Shown here piece by piece: positions 4,422-6,286 of a stretch of DNA of 6,286 nucleotides; position 1 is the first letter of the stretch, and every line of letters starts with the position of its first letter. Below the pieces are notes generated by a model. The model saw nothing but the letters and a program-made list of their open reading frames with translations, was not told the origin of the DNA and did not search any database. The position numbers were made by a program, and so were the translations under genes. This DNA is from Planctomycetota bacterium (GTDB lineage Bacteria; Planctomycetota; Phycisphaerae; UBA1845). The stretch lies in contig JADFIX010000262.1 of NCBI GenBank assembly GCA_022566435.1, positions 1 to 6,286 on the forward strand, read 5' to 3'.

Positions 4422-6286
4422 ATGTTGAACAAGCACACATTCCGGCAGATCGTGGACCGCCGTTTTCTTATTCTCGTCTTGATTCTTGGTTCGACCGGGT
4501 GCAAGCAGAGCGAGCCACCGCCGACGGATCGTGAGCCGTCAGCGACGGGCGAGCCGCTGAAGGCTTTTACGGATGTTGCCCGGGAAGCCGGATTCATGCA
4601 CACCCACCACAAACCCGTTCTCGATCACAAGCTGGACAACATCATGTCTTGGGTGTGCAGCGTCGGCGCCGCAGCGGCCGCGGGGGACTTCAACCGGGAC
4701 GGCTGGATCGATCTCTACGTGACCGACTCCAAAAAAGGTTACCCGAACTTTCTTTATCGAAACAACGGCGACGGTACTTTTACCGACGTCGCCGAGCAGG
4801 CGGGCGTCGCCGATCTCAACGGCGACCAAGGCACCAGCATGGATTGTATCTGGGGCGACTATGACAACGACGGCTGGATCGATCTGTACGTTCTGCGGTG
4901 GGGCAACGATGCACTGTTTCACAACAACGGTGACGGCACCTTTAGCGATGTGACCTCGCGGGTATTCAAGAAGCGGGACGGTTCGCCCGGAACCGACTGG
5001 GCAAACGGTAACGCCGTCATTTTCTGGGATTTCAATCTGGACGGCCGACTCGATATCTACGTCGGAAACTACTTCAAGGAAGTCGACCTCTGGCACCTCG
5101 AAAACACCAGCATCATGCACGACGATTTCGAACGTGCCCGCAACGGCGGTGAGAATTTTCTTTATCGCCAGGAACCCGACGGCACGTTTCGGGAAGTCGC
5201 CGCGTCCTTACACTTGGAGGATCCCGGCTGGACGTTGGCTCTCGGCTCGGCGGATGTCAACAACGACGGGTGGCCCGATCTGTACTGCGCCGATGACTTC
5301 GGACCGGATCAGATCTTTCTCAGCGACGGCAAGGGCGCGCTGGTCAACGCGACGGAGACCGCGATCGGGTTCGACACCAAGAAAGGGATGAACGTCGATT
5401 TCGGCGATATCAATAACGACGGCTGGCTGGACATCTACATCACCAACATCACCACCGCCGAGTACCTGCAGGAAGGGAACATGCTGTGGTACAACAACGG
5501 ACTGGGCGCCGATGGGCATTTGTCCTTCACCGATATTTCGTTGGAGACCGGGACGTATGACGGCGGCTGGGGCTGGGGCGCCAAGTTGTTCGACTACGAC
5601 CATGACGGCGATCTGGACATCGTCGCGGTCAACGGATTCATTACCGCAGGGGAGGGCAACTACTGGTACGATCTTGCTTCGTGGACGACGACCGGCAAGG
5701 ATCCGACCGATGCAAGAAACTGGCCGGCGATCGGAAATCGTTCCTTCTCGGGCAACGAGTCGATTCGATTCTGGCGGAACGACGGCTTCCCCGCCTTTAC
5801 ACAGAGGGCGGCTGAACTCGGAATCGACAGCAAACTCGATGGCCGCAGCGCCGTCACCTTCGACTACGATAACGATGGTGATCTCGATCTGTTCGTTGCC
5901 AATCAGAACGCAGCACCACATCTCTACCGCAACAATTTGTCCTCGTCGCAGCATTTCCTCACGATCGTGCTCGAAGTGGATTCTTCTACGGGGGTCAATC
6001 GCGACGCGGTGCACACCCGCGTCACCATCATGACGCCCGGCGGCACACAGATTCGCGAGCGCGACGGCGGAAACGGATATTGCGGGCAGAGCGATCCCCG
6101 CCTTCATTTCGGCCTGGGAGATGAATCCATAGTCAAATTGATCGAGGTGCGCTGGCCGGACGGCGGTATGCAATATCTGGAGAATGTGCCGGCGGATCAG
6201 ATTCTCACCGTTCGGCAGGACCCAAGCCGATACGCGGACAGGTTGGCCATCAAAGTCTCAGCGCCGACACCGATGAAACGGAAGGT
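4422..6286 (+). CDS. CRTAC1-like FG-GAP/VCBS propeller lipoprotein with ASPIC/UnbV domain (3' end missing)
   Basis: The frame is open from ATG 4422 to the window edge: 621 complete codons, no stop reached. Residues 1-27 look like a lipoprotein signal: Arg13-Arg14, hydrophobic FLILVLILG, then STGC with lipidated Cys27, though Ser at -3 is not the classic residue. Seven Ca-binding loops of the D-x-[DN]-x-[DN]-G-x-x-D type lie at 89-97, 146-154, 203-211, 278-286, 329-337, 391-399 and 481-489. Several are followed by FLYRNNGDGTF-type FG-GAP/VCBS strands, consistent with a seven-bladed beta-propeller. Residues about 512-592 are an ASPIC/UnbV domain (NGYCGQSDPRLHFGLGD at 551-567, VRWPDGG at 576-582). 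Such proteins are extracellular or envelope-anchored and thought to mediate calcium-dependent binding; no catalytic role is established. The start has GAGAGAG (4408-4414) 7 nt upstream and lies 13 nt after queC with no terminator between, so co-transcription is likely. The sequence after residue 600 is low in recognisable motifs and probably near the C-terminus, but TPR or other domains could follow beyond the edge. Confidence 0.92.
   Translation, partial: MLNKHTFRQIVDRRFLILVLILGSTGCKQSEPPPTDREPSATGEPLKAFTDVAREAGFMHTHHKPVLDHKLDNIMSWVCSVGAAAAAGDFNRDGWIDLYVTDSKKGYPNFLYRNNGDGTFTDVAEQAGVADLNGDQGTSMDCIWGDYDNDGWIDLYVLRWGNDALFHNNGDGTFSDVTSRVFKKRDGSPGTDWANGNAVIFWDFNLDGRLDIYVGNYFKEVDLWHLENTSIMHDDFERARNGGENFLYRQEPDGTFREVAASLHLEDPGWTLALGSADVNNDGWPDLYCADDFGPDQIFLSDGKGALVNATETAIGFDTKKGMNVDFGDINNDGWLDIYITNITTAEYLQEGNMLWYNNGLGADGHLSFTDISLETGTYDGGWGWGAKLFDYDHDGDLDIVAVNGFITAGEGNYWYDLASWTTTGKDPTDARNWPAIGNRSFSGNESIRFWRNDGFPAFTQRAAELGIDSKLDGRSAVTFDYDNDGDLDLFVANQNAAPHLYRNNLSSSQHFLTIVLEVDSSTGVNRDAVHTRVTIMTPGGTQIRERDGGNGYCGQSDPRLHFGLGDESIVKLIEVRWPDGGMQYLENVPADQILTVRQDPSRYADRLAIKVSAPTPMKRK

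Noticed and set aside
4539..5120. Antisense open frame (193 codons) opposite the start of the propeller gene
   Set aside because: Same cause: Val/Ile-rich shadow of the Asp-rich repeats, with no independent support.
5208..6173. Long antisense open frame (321 codons) opposite the propeller gene
   Set aside because: It is the mirror of a biased coding strand: repeated GAC/GAT codons read as Val/Ile on the other strand. No motif, and the plus frame is clearly the real gene.

Overview
The window reads as ordinary bacterial chromosome, moderately GC-rich, with mostly G/C third codon positions in the real genes. A secreted protein with three YHS/TRASH-like Cys repeats and a large CRTAC1-type lipoprotein (FG-GAP propeller plus ASPIC/UnbV domain) suggest a Planctomycetota-like or other environmental Gram-negative bacterium. 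That placement is inference from gene content; there is no rRNA or other taxonomic marker here. I see no tRNA, insertion sequence, phage gene or CRISPR array.

Layout, left to right. Positions 1-74 probably hold the last 23 codons of an unidentified plus-strand gene. A leader with a small hairpin (214-229) precedes the plus-strand gene 269-916, a signal-peptide protein with three four-Cys metal-binding-type repeats. A strong hairpin terminator (986-1025) follows it and separates it from a convergent minus-strand pair. That pair is a UbiA-family prenyltransferase of the decaprenyl-phosphate phosphoribosyltransferase type (3391 down to 2378), followed 3 nt later by a DUF362 protein (2374 down to 1088). 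They look like a two-gene operon driven by a promoter with a perfect TATAAT at 3430-3435.

A 309-nt divergent control region (3392-3700) separates this operon from plus-strand queC (3701-4408), the preQ0 synthase of queuosine/7-deazaguanine biosynthesis. Thirteen nucleotides after queC starts a long open frame (4422 to the right edge, no stop reached). It encodes a lipoprotein with seven calcium-loop repeats, consistent with a seven-bladed beta-propeller, and a C-terminal ASPIC/UnbV domain. This is the largest gene in the window and its 3' end is missing.

Functionally these are three unlinked modules: an exported Cys-rich metal-binding-type protein, a membrane lipid-linked-sugar enzyme paired with an uncharacterised DUF362 partner, and a tRNA-modification enzyme followed by an envelope lipoprotein. 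Nothing here is a clear new defence or mobile system. The most interesting points are the prenyltransferase-DUF362 pair, the shifted cysteine in the middle YHS-like repeat, the regulatory dyad in the divergent region, and the queC-lipoprotein linkage.
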